Positions 9,407-17,663 of a stretch of DNA of 57,526 nucleotides are shown piece after piece. The DNA is taken from contig CACLXS010000005.1 in the NCBI GenBank assembly GCA_902610905.1, positions 1 through 57,526 on the forward strand, written 5' to 3'. The DNA is from an uncultured SAR86 cluster bacterium. GTDB lineage: Bacteria > Pseudomonadota > Gammaproteobacteria > Magnimaribacterales > D2472. Position numbers and translations under genes: made by a program. The notes beneath the pieces were generated by a model. The model made no database searches. It saw nothing but the letters and a program-made list of their open reading frames with translations, and was not told where the DNA came from. Each line of letters opens with the position of its first letter. Position 1 is the stretch's first letter.

Positions 9407-9410
9407 CTAT
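9386..9410. promoter_or_regulatory. Type-1 IscR operator
   Basis: A 25-bp site with left arm ATACTTGACT, centre AATT and right arm TAGTCAACTAT. Every position fits the degenerate E. coli type-1 IscR consensus (ATASYYGACT, RWWW, YAGTCRRSTAT). The core is a perfect inverted repeat TTGACTAA/TTAGTCAA around one base. It covers the -35 region of the iscR promoter and overlaps the stop codon of purC, so [2Fe-2S]-IscR binding should block transcription of iscRSUA-fdx-iscX. Confidence 0.9.
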
Positions 9411-10121
9411 TATATTCATACCAAGTCTATCAGCAACCTGATGATATGATTCAACAACATCACCAAGACCTTGTCTAAACCTATCTTTATCCATCTTCTT
9501 TAAAGTTTCAGAATCCCATAACCTACATCCATCTGGAGTAAACTCATCAGCCAATAAAATCTTGCCGTGACTGCAAACACCAAATTCAACTTTAAAATCT
9601 ACTAATATTAAATTAGAGTTAATGAATAACTCTTTTAAGACCGTATTTACTTTATAAGTAAGCTCTTTCATCTTCTCGATTTGATCTTTGTTAGCCCAAC
9701 CAAAAGAAATAATGTGCTCGTCATTTATTAATGGATCACCTAAATCATCATCTTTTAAAAAGAATTCAAATAAAGGATTCTCTAATATAAGCCCATCTTC
9801 AGTGCCTAATCTTCTACATATTGATCCAGATGCTCTATTTCTTATAACACATTCAATAGGAAACATATCTAACCTATAAACAAGAGAATCATTACTGTTA
9901 AGTACTTTAATGTGATGAGTCTCAACACCATTTTTTTCAAGATGATCCATAATAAATGCATTAAATTGATTGTTAACAGCGCCTTTACCTAATAAAGCTT
10001 CTTTCTTTTTGCCATCAAATGCAGAAGTATCGTCACTAAAGTGCATCACCAGTTGATCATCGTCAGATGTGCTAAATAATGACTTTGCTTTTCCTTTTGT
10101 TATTTCTTTAATTTTTTCCAT
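9399..10121 (-). CDS. purC: SAICAR synthetase (phosphoribosylaminoimidazole-succinocarboxamide synthase)
   Basis: Joins aspartate to CAIR in purine synthesis. The 240 residues match the bacterial family length. Recognisable segments are KGKAKSLFST, the HFSDDTSAFDGKKKE substrate loop, ECVIRNRASGSICRR, KVEFG and LADEFTPDGCRLWD. It lies 8 nt after bamC in the conserved dapA-bamC-purC order. Its stop codon is inside the IscR operator, so purC transcripts run up to or through the isc promoter. Confidence 0.97.
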   Translation of the reverse strand: MEKIKEITKGKAKSLFSTSDDDQLVMHFSDDTSAFDGKKKEALLGKGAVNNQFNAFIMDHLEKNGVETHHIKVLNSNDSLVYRLDMFPIECVIRNRASGSICRRLGTEDGLILENPLFEFFLKDDDLGDPLINDEHIISFGWANKDQIEKMKELTYKVNTVLKELFINSNLILVDFKVEFGVCSHGKILLADEFTPDGCRLWDSETLKKMDKDRFRQGLGDVVESYHQVADRLGMNIIVD

Positions 10122-10129
10122 GTTTTGCC

Positions 10130-11104
10130 TTAACTTAGAGATTCATTAATTTTTGAGATTATACTTTCAGCATCTTCAATTTTACCATCTTTTGAATATG
10201 CTCTTACATATGTTTTATTATTTTTCTTTGTTATCTTCACTTGAAAATCTGAATCTTTGAAATTTGTTTTATCATTGTTGTTACTTCTTCTACTAAAAAA
10301 AGAAAAGAAGCCATCTTTTTCTTCTAGAGCTTGACTGACGTAAAAAATACCTTCGCTTCTATTTTTATCATTTGTAACAATATTGGCTGCTTCTATTGCT
10401 TTTGAAACAGATGACCACGCTCGTTCATAACTTAGACCAAGCTCAATAACAGTTCTACCATTTTCAACAAATATTTTTGCCTTTTTAAGGTCGTTTAAAT
10501 TTTGTGCAGCTAAAGATGTTCCAGAAAATTGGCCAACTGTTTCTGCAAAATAGTTTACAAGGCTGCTAAGTTCAGATTGAATTAATTCAGGATTTGAAAC
10601 TATATTGTTTGTTTCTTTGTCTAACTGCAATAAGAATATTTCAGTAGAAGCTTCCTTAATTCCATGCTCAATAGTCATTTTCAACTTAGATGAGCTATCA
10701 AGATTAATATCTACCTCTCCAGTAACAGGGTTGGTAGTTATGATTTCATAATCTGATGTTTCCCAGTAACTTTTACTAATTGGCCAGGAGGTTGATGGTA
10801 GAGTTTCTACATAGATCCACATTAATTCTCCGAGCCTTCTCAATTGAACTGAACTATTACCAGAAGAAGAAAAAATTTGTCTTGGTTTAGGTATGGCTGA
10901 ATTTTCTAAAACTTCAAAATTTTTAACTACTGGATAGTGATTTTCCTTGCTTTTAAGATTTAACTCAGGTGGAAGATTTATATCTTTTGCTACCTTTTCT
11001 TCTAAAAAATTTTCTTTTGTTGATGGAAACATTCCTTCAGGTCCAGAAAAATAGGAACATGAAGTAGTAGAAATAATAATAGTTAATAAAATTAAATTTT
11101 TCAT
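10130..11104 (-). CDS. bamC: Outer membrane assembly lipoprotein BamC
   Basis: 324-residue lipoprotein: short signal peptide ending in the lipobox T-T-S-C (Cys16), then an unstructured N-terminal stretch (SYFSGPEGMFPSTKENFLEEKVAKDINLPPELN region) like the BamD-binding segment of BamC, then two helix-grip domains. The ATG at 11104 overlaps the dapA stop as TGATG. A GTG at 11107 would only add one residue. BamC is a non-essential part of the BAM complex. Sequence identity is weak in the C-terminal half, and the dapA-bamC-purC synteny supports the call. Confidence 0.88.
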   Translation of the reverse strand: MKNLILLTIIISTTSCSYFSGPEGMFPSTKENFLEEKVAKDINLPPELNLKSKENHYPVVKNFEVLENSAIPKPRQIFSSSGNSSVQLRRLGELMWIYVETLPSTSWPISKSYWETSDYEIITTNPVTGEVDINLDSSSKLKMTIEHGIKEASTEIFLLQLDKETNNIVSNPELIQSELSSLVNYFAETVGQFSGTSLAAQNLNDLKKAKIFVENGRTVIELGLSYERAWSSVSKAIEAANIVTNDKNRSEGIFYVSQALEEKDGFFSFFSRRSNNNDKTNFKDSDFQVKITKKNNKTYVRAYSKDGKIEDAESIISKINESLS

Positions 11105-11991
11105 CACATTAGTTTTAAATTATATAGCTCAGACAATATTTTCTCATGATAAGTTTCATCTAATTCAACTAAAGGCAATCTAATATGATTTTGAACTAAA
11201 TTCATCTTAAAAAGCATCCACTTAACCGGAATGGGATTAGACTCTACAAACAATAGATTGTATAAATTTGCATATTTATTATTTAAATCCAATGCGCTAT
11301 CTTCATTACCGTTGAGTAAATCAAAACATATACTCGAAATTATCTTAGGTATTATATTTGCAGCAACTGATATAACACCATGAGCACCAATTTTAAGTGC
11401 ATTAGCAAATGTTGGATCATCTCCAGAAAGAATTGAAAAATTTTCTTGTTTTTGCGATATTTTGACTAATTGCTTTATACGTTCCATATCATCTACAGCT
11501 TCTTTTACACCAGCAATATTTTTATGCTCTGAGAGTATATCAACCGTTTCAGGTTTTAGATCACATGCTGTTCTTGAGGGCACATTATATAAAATGTGTC
11601 CTATATCAACTGAGTCTGCAATTTTTTCATAATGAGCAATCAAGCCCTTTTGGTTTGGTTTATTGTAATATGGTGTTACAAGCAAAGTATAATCAGCACC
11701 TTTGGATTTAGCCTCAATAGAAAGATCAATTGCTTCCTGGGTTGAATTTGCACCTGTGCCAGCAATCACTGGTATCCTTTTATTAACATATTTTACTGTA
11801 TGCTCTATTGCATCTATATGTTCATATACATTCAAGGTTGCAGATTCCCCTGTTGTTCCTACAGATACGATGCCATTAGTTCCCTCAGCAATATGCCAAT
11901 CTATTAGGTTTTCAAGAACTGCATAGTCAATTTCACCATTCTTTTTAAAAGGGGTGACTATTGCAACAAAACTGCCATGTAATACTTGCAT
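11104..11991 (-). CDS. dapA: 4-hydroxy-tetrahydrodipicolinate synthase
   Basis: First committed step of lysine and meso-diaminopimelate synthesis, condensing pyruvate with aspartate semialdehyde. GTTGESATL, the YNVPSRT segment carrying the conserved Tyr, and the Schiff-base Lys in AGVKEAVDD are all present. Length is 295 residues, typical for the family. It feeds DAP to MurE and so ties to the mur genes at the other end of the window. It is divergent from bcp across 67 nt. gcvR, often next to dapA in enterobacteria, is absent. Confidence 0.98.
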   Translation of the reverse strand: MQVLHGSFVAIVTPFKKNGEIDYAVLENLIDWHIAEGTNGIVSVGTTGESATLNVYEHIDAIEHTVKYVNKRIPVIAGTGANSTQEAIDLSIEAKSKGADYTLLVTPYYNKPNQKGLIAHYEKIADSVDIGHILYNVPSRTACDLKPETVDILSEHKNIAGVKEAVDDMERIKQLVKISQKQENFSILSGDDPTFANALKIGAHGVISVAANIIPKIISSICFDLLNGNEDSALDLNNKYANLYNLLFVESNPIPVKWMLFKMNLVQNHIRLPLVELDETYHEKILSELYNLKLM

Positions 11992-12058
11992 GAAATAATA
12001 ATTCAGTAAAAAATAGGACTATACACTATTTTGAATAAAATTCTTACAAGGTAAAAAA

Positions 12059-12529
12059 ATGAGTAAAAGTTTATTAGGAAAAAAATCTCCGAAATTTAAA
12101 GCCGAATGTACAAGAAACAAAATTTTATCTAATGATGATTTTATTGGAAAAAATCTTGTTATATATTTTTATCCAAAGGATAGTACTCCAGGCTGCACAA
12201 CAGAGGGACAAGAGTTTAGAGATCAATACAAAATTTTTAAAAAATATAATACTGATATTATTGGTGTATCAAGAGATTCAATTAAATCTCATGAAAACTT
12301 CAAATTAAAACAATCTTTTCCTTTTGAGCTTCTTTCAGATCCAGATGAAAAAGTATGTAAAGCCTTTGATGTCATGAAATTAAAGTCAATGTATGGAAGG
12401 GAATATATTGGTGTTGATAGAAGCACCTTTATAATTAATGATAAAGGTGTGGTTGTTAGAGAATGGCGATCAGTAAAAGTTAAGGGTCACGTTGCTGAAG
12501 TACTAGAAGCAGTAAAAGAGCTAACTTGA
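12059..12529 (+). CDS. bcp: Peroxiredoxin, bacterioferritin comigratory protein / PrxQ family
   Basis: Thiol peroxidase of 156 residues. The peroxidatic cysteine is Cys46 in YPKDSTPGCTTEG. The resolving cysteine found five residues later in many BCPs is Gln51 here. Other cysteines are Cys17 and one in EKVCKAFDV, so either the resolving residue is elsewhere or the enzyme works as a 1-Cys type. An AAGG lies about 8 nt before the ATG. The 3' end overlaps the convergent perM gene by 9 nt. Confidence 0.93.
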   Translation: MSKSLLGKKSPKFKAECTRNKILSNDDFIGKNLVIYFYPKDSTPGCTTEGQEFRDQYKIFKKYNTDIIGVSRDSIKSHENFKLKQSFPFELLSDPDEKVCKAFDVMKLKSMYGREYIGVDRSTFIINDKGVVVREWRSVKVKGHVAEVLEAVKELT

Positions 12530-13585
12530 TTCATCTGGCAATGATGAAGGCCATGCATTCCATACAGCTTTAATAAAAGTTGCTATTGGAATAGAGAAAA
12601 AGACTCCCCAGAAACCAAACATGCTTCCAAAAATAAATACGGCGAGTATTATTATCACAGGATGAAGTTTAAGTGTTTCAGAAAATATAATTGGTACTAA
12701 GAGGTTTCCATCCAAAGCCTGTAGTAACAAATATAAGCTTATTAATATTGTAAATTGTGTACCCAAGCCAAATTGAAGAAGACCGACAACTACAACTGGG
12801 ATTGTTACTAAAAATGCACCAACAAAAGGTATTATGACTGATAAGCCGACTAGCACTGATAATAACGCTGAATACCTCAAGCCTAATGATGAAAAAATTA
12901 TTGCAGCAACAATGCCAACAATAAATATTTCAATTGTTTTACCTCTCACATAATTGCTTAGCTGGATATCCATTTCGGTCCAAATACTTGTAAGCATCTT
13001 TCTTCTACCGGGAATAACCTTTAAAAAGCCATCTATAATATTTTTTCTATCAAAAAGAAAAAAATAAACAAGAATTGGGAATAATATTATATACAAAAGA
13101 ACTGTTATAGCACTTTGAATACTTGATATTGATGTTTTAACAATATTTTGTGTAAGTGCTGATACTTCCTCAGTAACTGCTTGAAAGAAAATAGTGATTT
13201 GATCAGATGAAACTAAGTCAGGAAACTTTGATGGCAGCTCAGAAATAAAATCACGAAAGTTATTAATTAAATTTGGAGCATCTAGAACGAAAGCTTGTAA
13301 TTGAGTATACAGAAGTGGAACAAGCCAAATTACTAGAGCTGCGCCAGTTACAATAAAAACAGAAAAAGTAATAACTAGAGATATTTTTTCACTAATATTG
13401 TAAGACTGTATCTTTTTTTGCATACCCACAAGCAAGTAGGCAACTATGATGCTTATGATAAATGGCGTTAAAACTGATCCAAAAAATGATATAACAATGA
13501 AAAAAATTAATAATGCAAATGAAAATATAATAGTTTCTTCATTGCTAAATATTTTTTTTAAGACTTTATTAAATTCTTCTAACAT
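12521..13585 (-). CDS. AI-2E-family transporter / PerM-like permease
   Basis: A 354-residue polytopic membrane protein. Hydrophobic segments are near 18-60 (paired helices), 70-92, 155-180, 210-235, 240-275 and 305-345, with a soluble periplasmic-type stretch at about 95-150. This is the arrangement of the AI-2E transporter (UPF0118/PerM) family. Substrates in this family range from AI-2 to Na+/H+ and the substrate cannot be read from sequence. In enterobacteria perM is next to bepA, which holds here: bepA is divergent across a 144-nt interval. Confidence 0.85.
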   Translation of the reverse strand: MLEEFNKVLKKIFSNEETIIFSFALLIFFIVISFFGSVLTPFIISIIVAYLLVGMQKKIQSYNISEKISLVITFSVFIVTGAALVIWLVPLLYTQLQAFVLDAPNLINNFRDFISELPSKFPDLVSSDQITIFFQAVTEEVSALTQNIVKTSISSIQSAITVLLYIILFPILVYFFLFDRKNIIDGFLKVIPGRRKMLTSIWTEMDIQLSNYVRGKTIEIFIVGIVAAIIFSSLGLRYSALLSVLVGLSVIIPFVGAFLVTIPVVVVGLLQFGLGTQFTILISLYLLLQALDGNLLVPIIFSETLKLHPVIIILAVFIFGSMFGFWGVFFSIPIATFIKAVWNAWPSSLPDESS

Positions 13586-13729
13586 ATATATATCTAATTT
13601 CTTTTTATATTTGAACTAAACTTTGTGCAAAAGTGTCAAATAATTAACAATATTGCGTCAATCATGAGATATATTAATCTAAATCGTCTATTTATGTTAG
13701 CTTTGATGTGTTTAAAGCACTTTATACAA

Positions 13730-15154
13730 ATGAAGAAGATAAACATAGTTATTATAATTTTGATTACTTTTATTACCTTGCAGGCTCAAGAAAAATTAAT
13801 TCTTCCAGAGCTGGGTGATAGAGTTTCTGGTGCAGTATCTATTGCTGAAGAAAACATTATTGGCAAAGAGTTTTTAAAGCAAATTTATTTTCAAGCTCCT
13901 TTAATATCAGACCCGCTCATACAGGAGTACACTGAGTTATTAACATATAAACTTTCAGAATATAGTGAAGTACAAAATAGAATATTTACTGTATTAATAA
14001 TTGACGACAGTACTTTAAATGCTTTTGCTGCTCCTGGTGGCATAATTGGAGTTAATGGCGGATTATTTTTAAATGCAGATAATGAAGCACAATTTGCATC
14101 TGTAATGGCTCATGAGCTTGCTCATCTTAGTCAAAGGCACTTCGCTAGAAATATTCTCAATGCAAAAGATAGGAGTCTGGCTTCTACTTTAACCATGATC
14201 TCTTCGATAGCTTTAGCTGTTATAAGTAATAATCCAAATGCCATGATTGTAGGCCCAGCAATGCTTCAAACTCAAAACTTAAGATATAGTCGATTATTTG
14301 AAAAAGAAGCTGATAGAGTCGGCTTTAGCAATCTTATAAGAGCAGGATATAACCCAAAGTCGATGGGAGAAATGTTCACAAATATGAATAATTTAAGAAG
14401 ACTTTCTGGAGAAGCTCCACCAGAATTTCTTCTTACACATCCCCTCTCATCATCCCGTATAAATGATGCATTTAATGCTGCAGAGGGCTTTGCAGAAGAA
14501 GGTACAAAACTTAATTCTTTAGAATACTCTTTTATCAAATCTAGGCTTGAAGTTTTTTATGAAAAAATACCCATTCAATCTGTAAGAGAATTTAAAGCAA
14601 GACTGAATGAAAATAAATCTATAGAAAATATTTATGGTCTAGCTTTAGCTCATAGTAAAAATAACAAGCATAAAGAATCTGAAAAACTAATAAACATTTT
14701 GTTAGAAGAATATCCAACGAATTTATTTTTAAATACTTCTAAAGTTGAAATTCTCACAAAATCAAAAAAATATGAAAGTGCTTTATCACTTGTTAATAAG
14801 TTCCTTGAAATTTCTCCAAGAAATTATCCGTTATCAGTTGCAAAATCAAAATTATTACTTCAAATGGAAAGATACTATGAATCTGAAGAAATAATTAGAG
14901 ATCTCTTAATAATAAGAAATGAAGACCCTCAGCTTTGGTTGTTACTTTCTGAAATTGAAAGATCAAGCAAAAATATTGTTGGGTATCATCAATCAAGAGC
15001 AGAGTATTTTCTTCTTTTAGGTCAAAATGAAGAAGCATTAGCACAATTAGAGTTTGCATCAAAACTAACAAAGAATAATTTTCAAGTTTCAGAGAAGATA
15101 ATGGATAGGATTATTTCTATAAAAAAAGCTATTGCAAAATCTAGGGGTTTTTAG
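13730..15154 (+). CDS. bepA: Periplasmic M48 metalloprotease/chaperone BepA
   Basis: A 474-residue secreted protease with a signal peptide (MKKINIVIIILITFITLQA, cleavage expected after LQA). The zinc site is His128-Glu129-x-x-His132 (AHELAHLSQRHF) with the third ligand Glu193 in FEKEADRVGF. A C-terminal TPR array (about 270-470) follows. BepA degrades or matures stalled LptD and works with the BAM complex. An in-frame GTG at 13625 would add 35 residues before the signal peptide and is rejected: the ATG at 13730 gives a proper signal sequence. The 3' end overlaps the convergent transporter gene by 14 nt. Confidence 0.95.
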   Translation: MKKINIVIIILITFITLQAQEKLILPELGDRVSGAVSIAEENIIGKEFLKQIYFQAPLISDPLIQEYTELLTYKLSEYSEVQNRIFTVLIIDDSTLNAFAAPGGIIGVNGGLFLNADNEAQFASVMAHELAHLSQRHFARNILNAKDRSLASTLTMISSIALAVISNNPNAMIVGPAMLQTQNLRYSRLFEKEADRVGFSNLIRAGYNPKSMGEMFTNMNNLRRLSGEAPPEFLLTHPLSSSRINDAFNAAEGFAEEGTKLNSLEYSFIKSRLEVFYEKIPIQSVREFKARLNENKSIENIYGLALAHSKNNKHKESEKLINILLEEYPTNLFLNTSKVEILTKSKKYESALSLVNKFLEISPRNYPLSVAKSKLLLQMERYYESEEIIRDLLIIRNEDPQLWLLLSEIERSSKNIVGYHQSRAEYFLLLGQNEEALAQLEFASKLTKNNFQVSEKIMDRIISIKKAIAKSRGF

Positions 15155-16373
15155 ACTGTTGCTGGAACATTTTTGAAATTTTATATCCAGTCAATGAAAA
15201 AATACCAGCGAATGGTATTGCTAGAAGTGGAACAGCAGTAATACTTATTGTTAGTACTTTACCAAGACCCACAAAGAGGCTACCGCTTAGATCCCCAAAC
15301 CTAGTTACAAAAGTATCAATGAACACAGTTGATTTATATCTATCTTTTTTCTTTAATTGGCTATAAATAATTTCTCTACTAGGTTTGTTAAATCCATATT
15401 CAAAAACTCTTAATAAAGCTTGAGAAAAAACCACCACACCTACAGATGGCATAAAACCATATAAAAGAAAAACAACAATAAAAAGCAAACCATAAACAAT
15501 TAGGATCATCGATGTACCAAGGTAAGATATAACTAGATATGTGAGTGTTAGCTGAGTTATTAAAGTTAAAGGCGAAACTAATTGCTCAATACGATTAAAT
15601 AATACTATTCTATCTGATGATAAATCTGAATAAGATTCAATAATTGGTATTGCGCTAATCCACTGAACTGTCATCAATGCAGTGAATAACCATGAATATA
15701 AAGCAACGGACTTAACCTCTTTTACTGAAATTATATTTGAAATAGCATCAGACCAATTTCCACCTACTTTTTTAATAAGTACCTCAGAATTATTAAGATT
15801 GACTAAGTATGTAGCGACAATAATTGCAAGAAATAATAATAAAGAAGATGAAAGTGCGAATAATTCTAAACCATAATTTGTATATGATTCTGAGAGTCTT
15901 ACTGATATCTCAGAACCAACAATTGCTCCCAATGATCCGCCTGCCATGATAAATCCATATAGTTTTCTTGACTGAGAATCTCTAAATATGTTGATTACTA
16001 GTACCCAAAAAATTGAAACAACAAAAAAAGAATATATATTACACCAAACATAAAATACTCTCCCCAACCAAATCTCTTGAGTTACATCACCTTCACCTAG
16101 TGAACGAGAGTAAAGAATAAAAACAAATAGGTTCATTATCAAAAATGAGTAACAATATGTAATTATTTTTTTAAAGTTTTTTCTAGAAGCAATCCATGAA
16201 TATATTGGATTGATTATTAGCATGGTCAGTGCCGTAAAGGACAAAAGTATTAATAAAAAATCTTGGCCATAATTTTCTACAGCCATTTCATTTCTGATAC
16301 CTCTGATGACATACCAAGATGCTAAAACTAAAAAGAACAAAAAACTTGTCAGAAAGGTATTTTTAACTTTCAT
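15141..16373 (-). CDS. Major-facilitator-like transporter resembling NTP/NDP (ATP/ADP) exchangers
   Basis: A 410-residue membrane protein with about 11-12 hydrophobic segments. The N-terminus (ASWYVIRGIRNEMAVENYGQDFL) resembles the YYxLRPxRDxxG start of the MFS-type NTP/NDP exchange (TlcA-like) group found in many free-living proteobacteria. GFIMAGGSLGAIVGS after helix 4 is also typical of that group. Substrate is unknown. Free-living members are not established nucleotide importers, so no function is claimed beyond transport. It starts 21 nt after tRNA-Lys with no visible terminator and could be the tail of the tol operon. Confidence 0.55.
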   Translation of the reverse strand: MKVKNTFLTSFLFFLVLASWYVIRGIRNEMAVENYGQDFLLILLSFTALTMLIINPIYSWIASRKNFKKIITYCYSFLIMNLFVFILYSRSLGEGDVTQEIWLGRVFYVWCNIYSFFVVSIFWVLVINIFRDSQSRKLYGFIMAGGSLGAIVGSEISVRLSESYTNYGLELFALSSSLLLFLAIIVATYLVNLNNSEVLIKKVGGNWSDAISNIISVKEVKSVALYSWLFTALMTVQWISAIPIIESYSDLSSDRIVLFNRIEQLVSPLTLITQLTLTYLVISYLGTSMILIVYGLLFIVVFLLYGFMPSVGVVVFSQALLRVFEYGFNKPSREIIYSQLKKKDRYKSTVFIDTFVTRFGDLSGSLFVGLGKVLTISITAVPLLAIPFAGIFSLTGYKISKMFQQQSKNP

Positions 16374-16394
16374 TTAAACATTATGCCTGATGAA

Positions 16395-16470
16395 TGGTGG
16401 GTCGCACAGGATTCGAACCTGTGACCAATTGGTTAAAAGCCAACTGCTCTACCAGCTGAGCTAGCGACCC
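16395..16470 (-). tRNA. tRNA-Lys(UUU)
   Basis: The minus strand folds as a full cloverleaf: acceptor GGGTCGC pairs with GCGACCC, D-arm GCTCAGCTGGTAGAGC, anticodon stem TTGG/CCAA around CTTTTAA with anticodon TTT, and T-arm ACAGGTTCGAATCCTGT. CCA is encoded at the 3' end (76 nt in total). It is nearly identical to E. coli tRNA-Lys. A lysine tRNA just after cpoB is a conserved gammaproteobacterial arrangement. Confidence 0.98.
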
Positions 16471-16497
16471 ATGGTAATGCATAATAAAAAAAGGTGA

Positions 16498-17139
16498 TTA
16501 TTCCATATTTTTCAATAACTGCAAGGCCAAAGATGAGGCTGCATCATTTGGATATTCTCTAATCACAAAATTATATTTATCTTTTGCCTTATCAATTTCA
16601 TTTTTTTTAAGAAAAATATCTCCAATTTTCTTGTGAGCAAGAGGAGTTCTATAGTGAGAGGGATATAGATTAACTAATTGTAAGAAATATTCTTGTGATG
16701 ATTGTAAATTGTTTTGAATCAATGCTATCTCTCCTAACCAAAAAATTGAAAGAGGTAATTTTTCTTCATCTTTAAAATTATCAACAAAAAATTTGAATAA
16801 AGAGCTAGCCTTTTCAAAGTCTTGATCTTGAAGAGACTGTATTGCAGTTTTATACACCTCTTCTTTACTTCTTGTATCATCAATTCCTGCAAACCTTACA
16901 GTATTATCTGAGGCAATGTTGCTATAATCTTCACTAGATTCTGAATCATCTGCAGATTCTTGTATTAGTTTTTGAATTAAATAATCTTGAGATTCTAAAA
17001 TATTTCTCAGTTCAGCAATTTCTGACTCTAATTCTTGTATTTTTAAAAATAATAAATCAACTTCTACGTTATCATCTTCAGAAATTAAAAAAGATGAATG
17101 TATAAAAAATAATGAAAATATTATTCTTTGTTTAAGCAT
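16498..17139 (-). CDS. cpoB: Cell division coordinator CpoB (YbgF), TolA-associated TPR protein
   Basis: A 213-residue periplasmic protein. A signal peptide (about 1-20) is followed by a short heptad-rich coiled coil (LFLKIQELESEIAELRNILESQDYLIQKL region), the trimerisation domain of YbgF/CpoB. A TolA-binding TPR domain occupies about 90-213 (repeats YKTAIQSLQDQDFEKASSLF, FWLGEIALIQNNLQSSQEYF, KKIGDIFLKKNEIDKAKDKY). CpoB coordinates PBP1B and Tol-Pal during constriction. It follows pal by 4 nt. It is a little shorter than the 263-residue E. coli protein. Confidence 0.95.
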   Translation of the reverse strand: MLKQRIIFSLFFIHSSFLISEDDNVEVDLLFLKIQELESEIAELRNILESQDYLIQKLIQESADDSESSEDYSNIASDNTVRFAGIDDTRSKEEVYKTAIQSLQDQDFEKASSLFKFFVDNFKDEEKLPLSIFWLGEIALIQNNLQSSQEYFLQLVNLYPSHYRTPLAHKKIGDIFLKKNEIDKAKDKYNFVIREYPNDAASSLALQLLKNME

Positions 17140-17143
17140 TTAT

Positions 17144-17647
17144 TTAGTTAATTTCAGCTCTTCTATTTTTAGAATAACTAACTTCATCAGACCCATAGGA
17201 TGCTGGTCTTTCTTCCCCATAACTTTTTACACTAATTCTATTTTTGTCTATACCGCTCAAAACAAAATAATCTTTTACAGCATCAGCTCTTCTTTGTCCT
17301 AAAGCTAAATTGTATTCCCTAGTTCCTCTTTCATCGGCATGTCCAGCAATTGTGATGCGAATAGATTTATTATCTTTCATAGCTGAAACGGCACTTTTTA
17401 GAGTTTGGAGAGATTTGCTATTTAAATTGAACTTATCAAAATCAAAATAAACTGTTGCATTTGTAAAGACTGCCTTTGTTTCATAGTCTAATTTAGTGTC
17501 TTTTTTCATAGACGCTTCAACAGTTCTAATACCTCCATCATATACAACTTCCTCAGTTACGTTCATGCTTGAACAAGATGAAACTATGAAAACTAAAATA
17601 AATAAGTTATATAAATTTATAATTTTAATTTTTTTAATACTAAGCAT
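17144..17647 (-). CDS. pal: Peptidoglycan-associated lipoprotein Pal
   Basis: 167-residue lipoprotein with lipobox V-S-S-C (Cys25) and an OmpA-like peptidoglycan-binding domain (about 62-165). The motif VYFDFDKFNL, the GHADERGTREYNLALGQRRADAV block and RISVKSYGEERP are diagnostic. Pal anchors the outer membrane to peptidoglycan and is moved to division sites by TolQRAB. It is 16 nt downstream of tolB. Confidence 0.98.
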   Translation of the reverse strand: MLSIKKIKIINLYNLFILVFIVSSCSSMNVTEEVVYDGGIRTVEASMKKDTKLDYETKAVFTNATVYFDFDKFNLNSKSLQTLKSAVSAMKDNKSIRITIAGHADERGTREYNLALGQRRADAVKDYFVLSGIDKNRISVKSYGEERPASYGSDEVSYSKNRRAEIN

Positions 17648-17663
17648 TTGTTTTCTCCATAAA

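Noticed and set aside
13625-13729. Extended GTG start of bepA adding 35 residues
   Set aside because: The extension would bury the signal peptide; the ATG at 13730 gives a normal Sec signal and family-like length.
15141-16373. Intracellular parasite lifestyle suggested by an ATP/ADP-carrier-like protein
   Set aside because: Full amino-acid, cofactor and wall genes nearby argue for a free-living cell, and MFS-type members occur in free-living bacteria.
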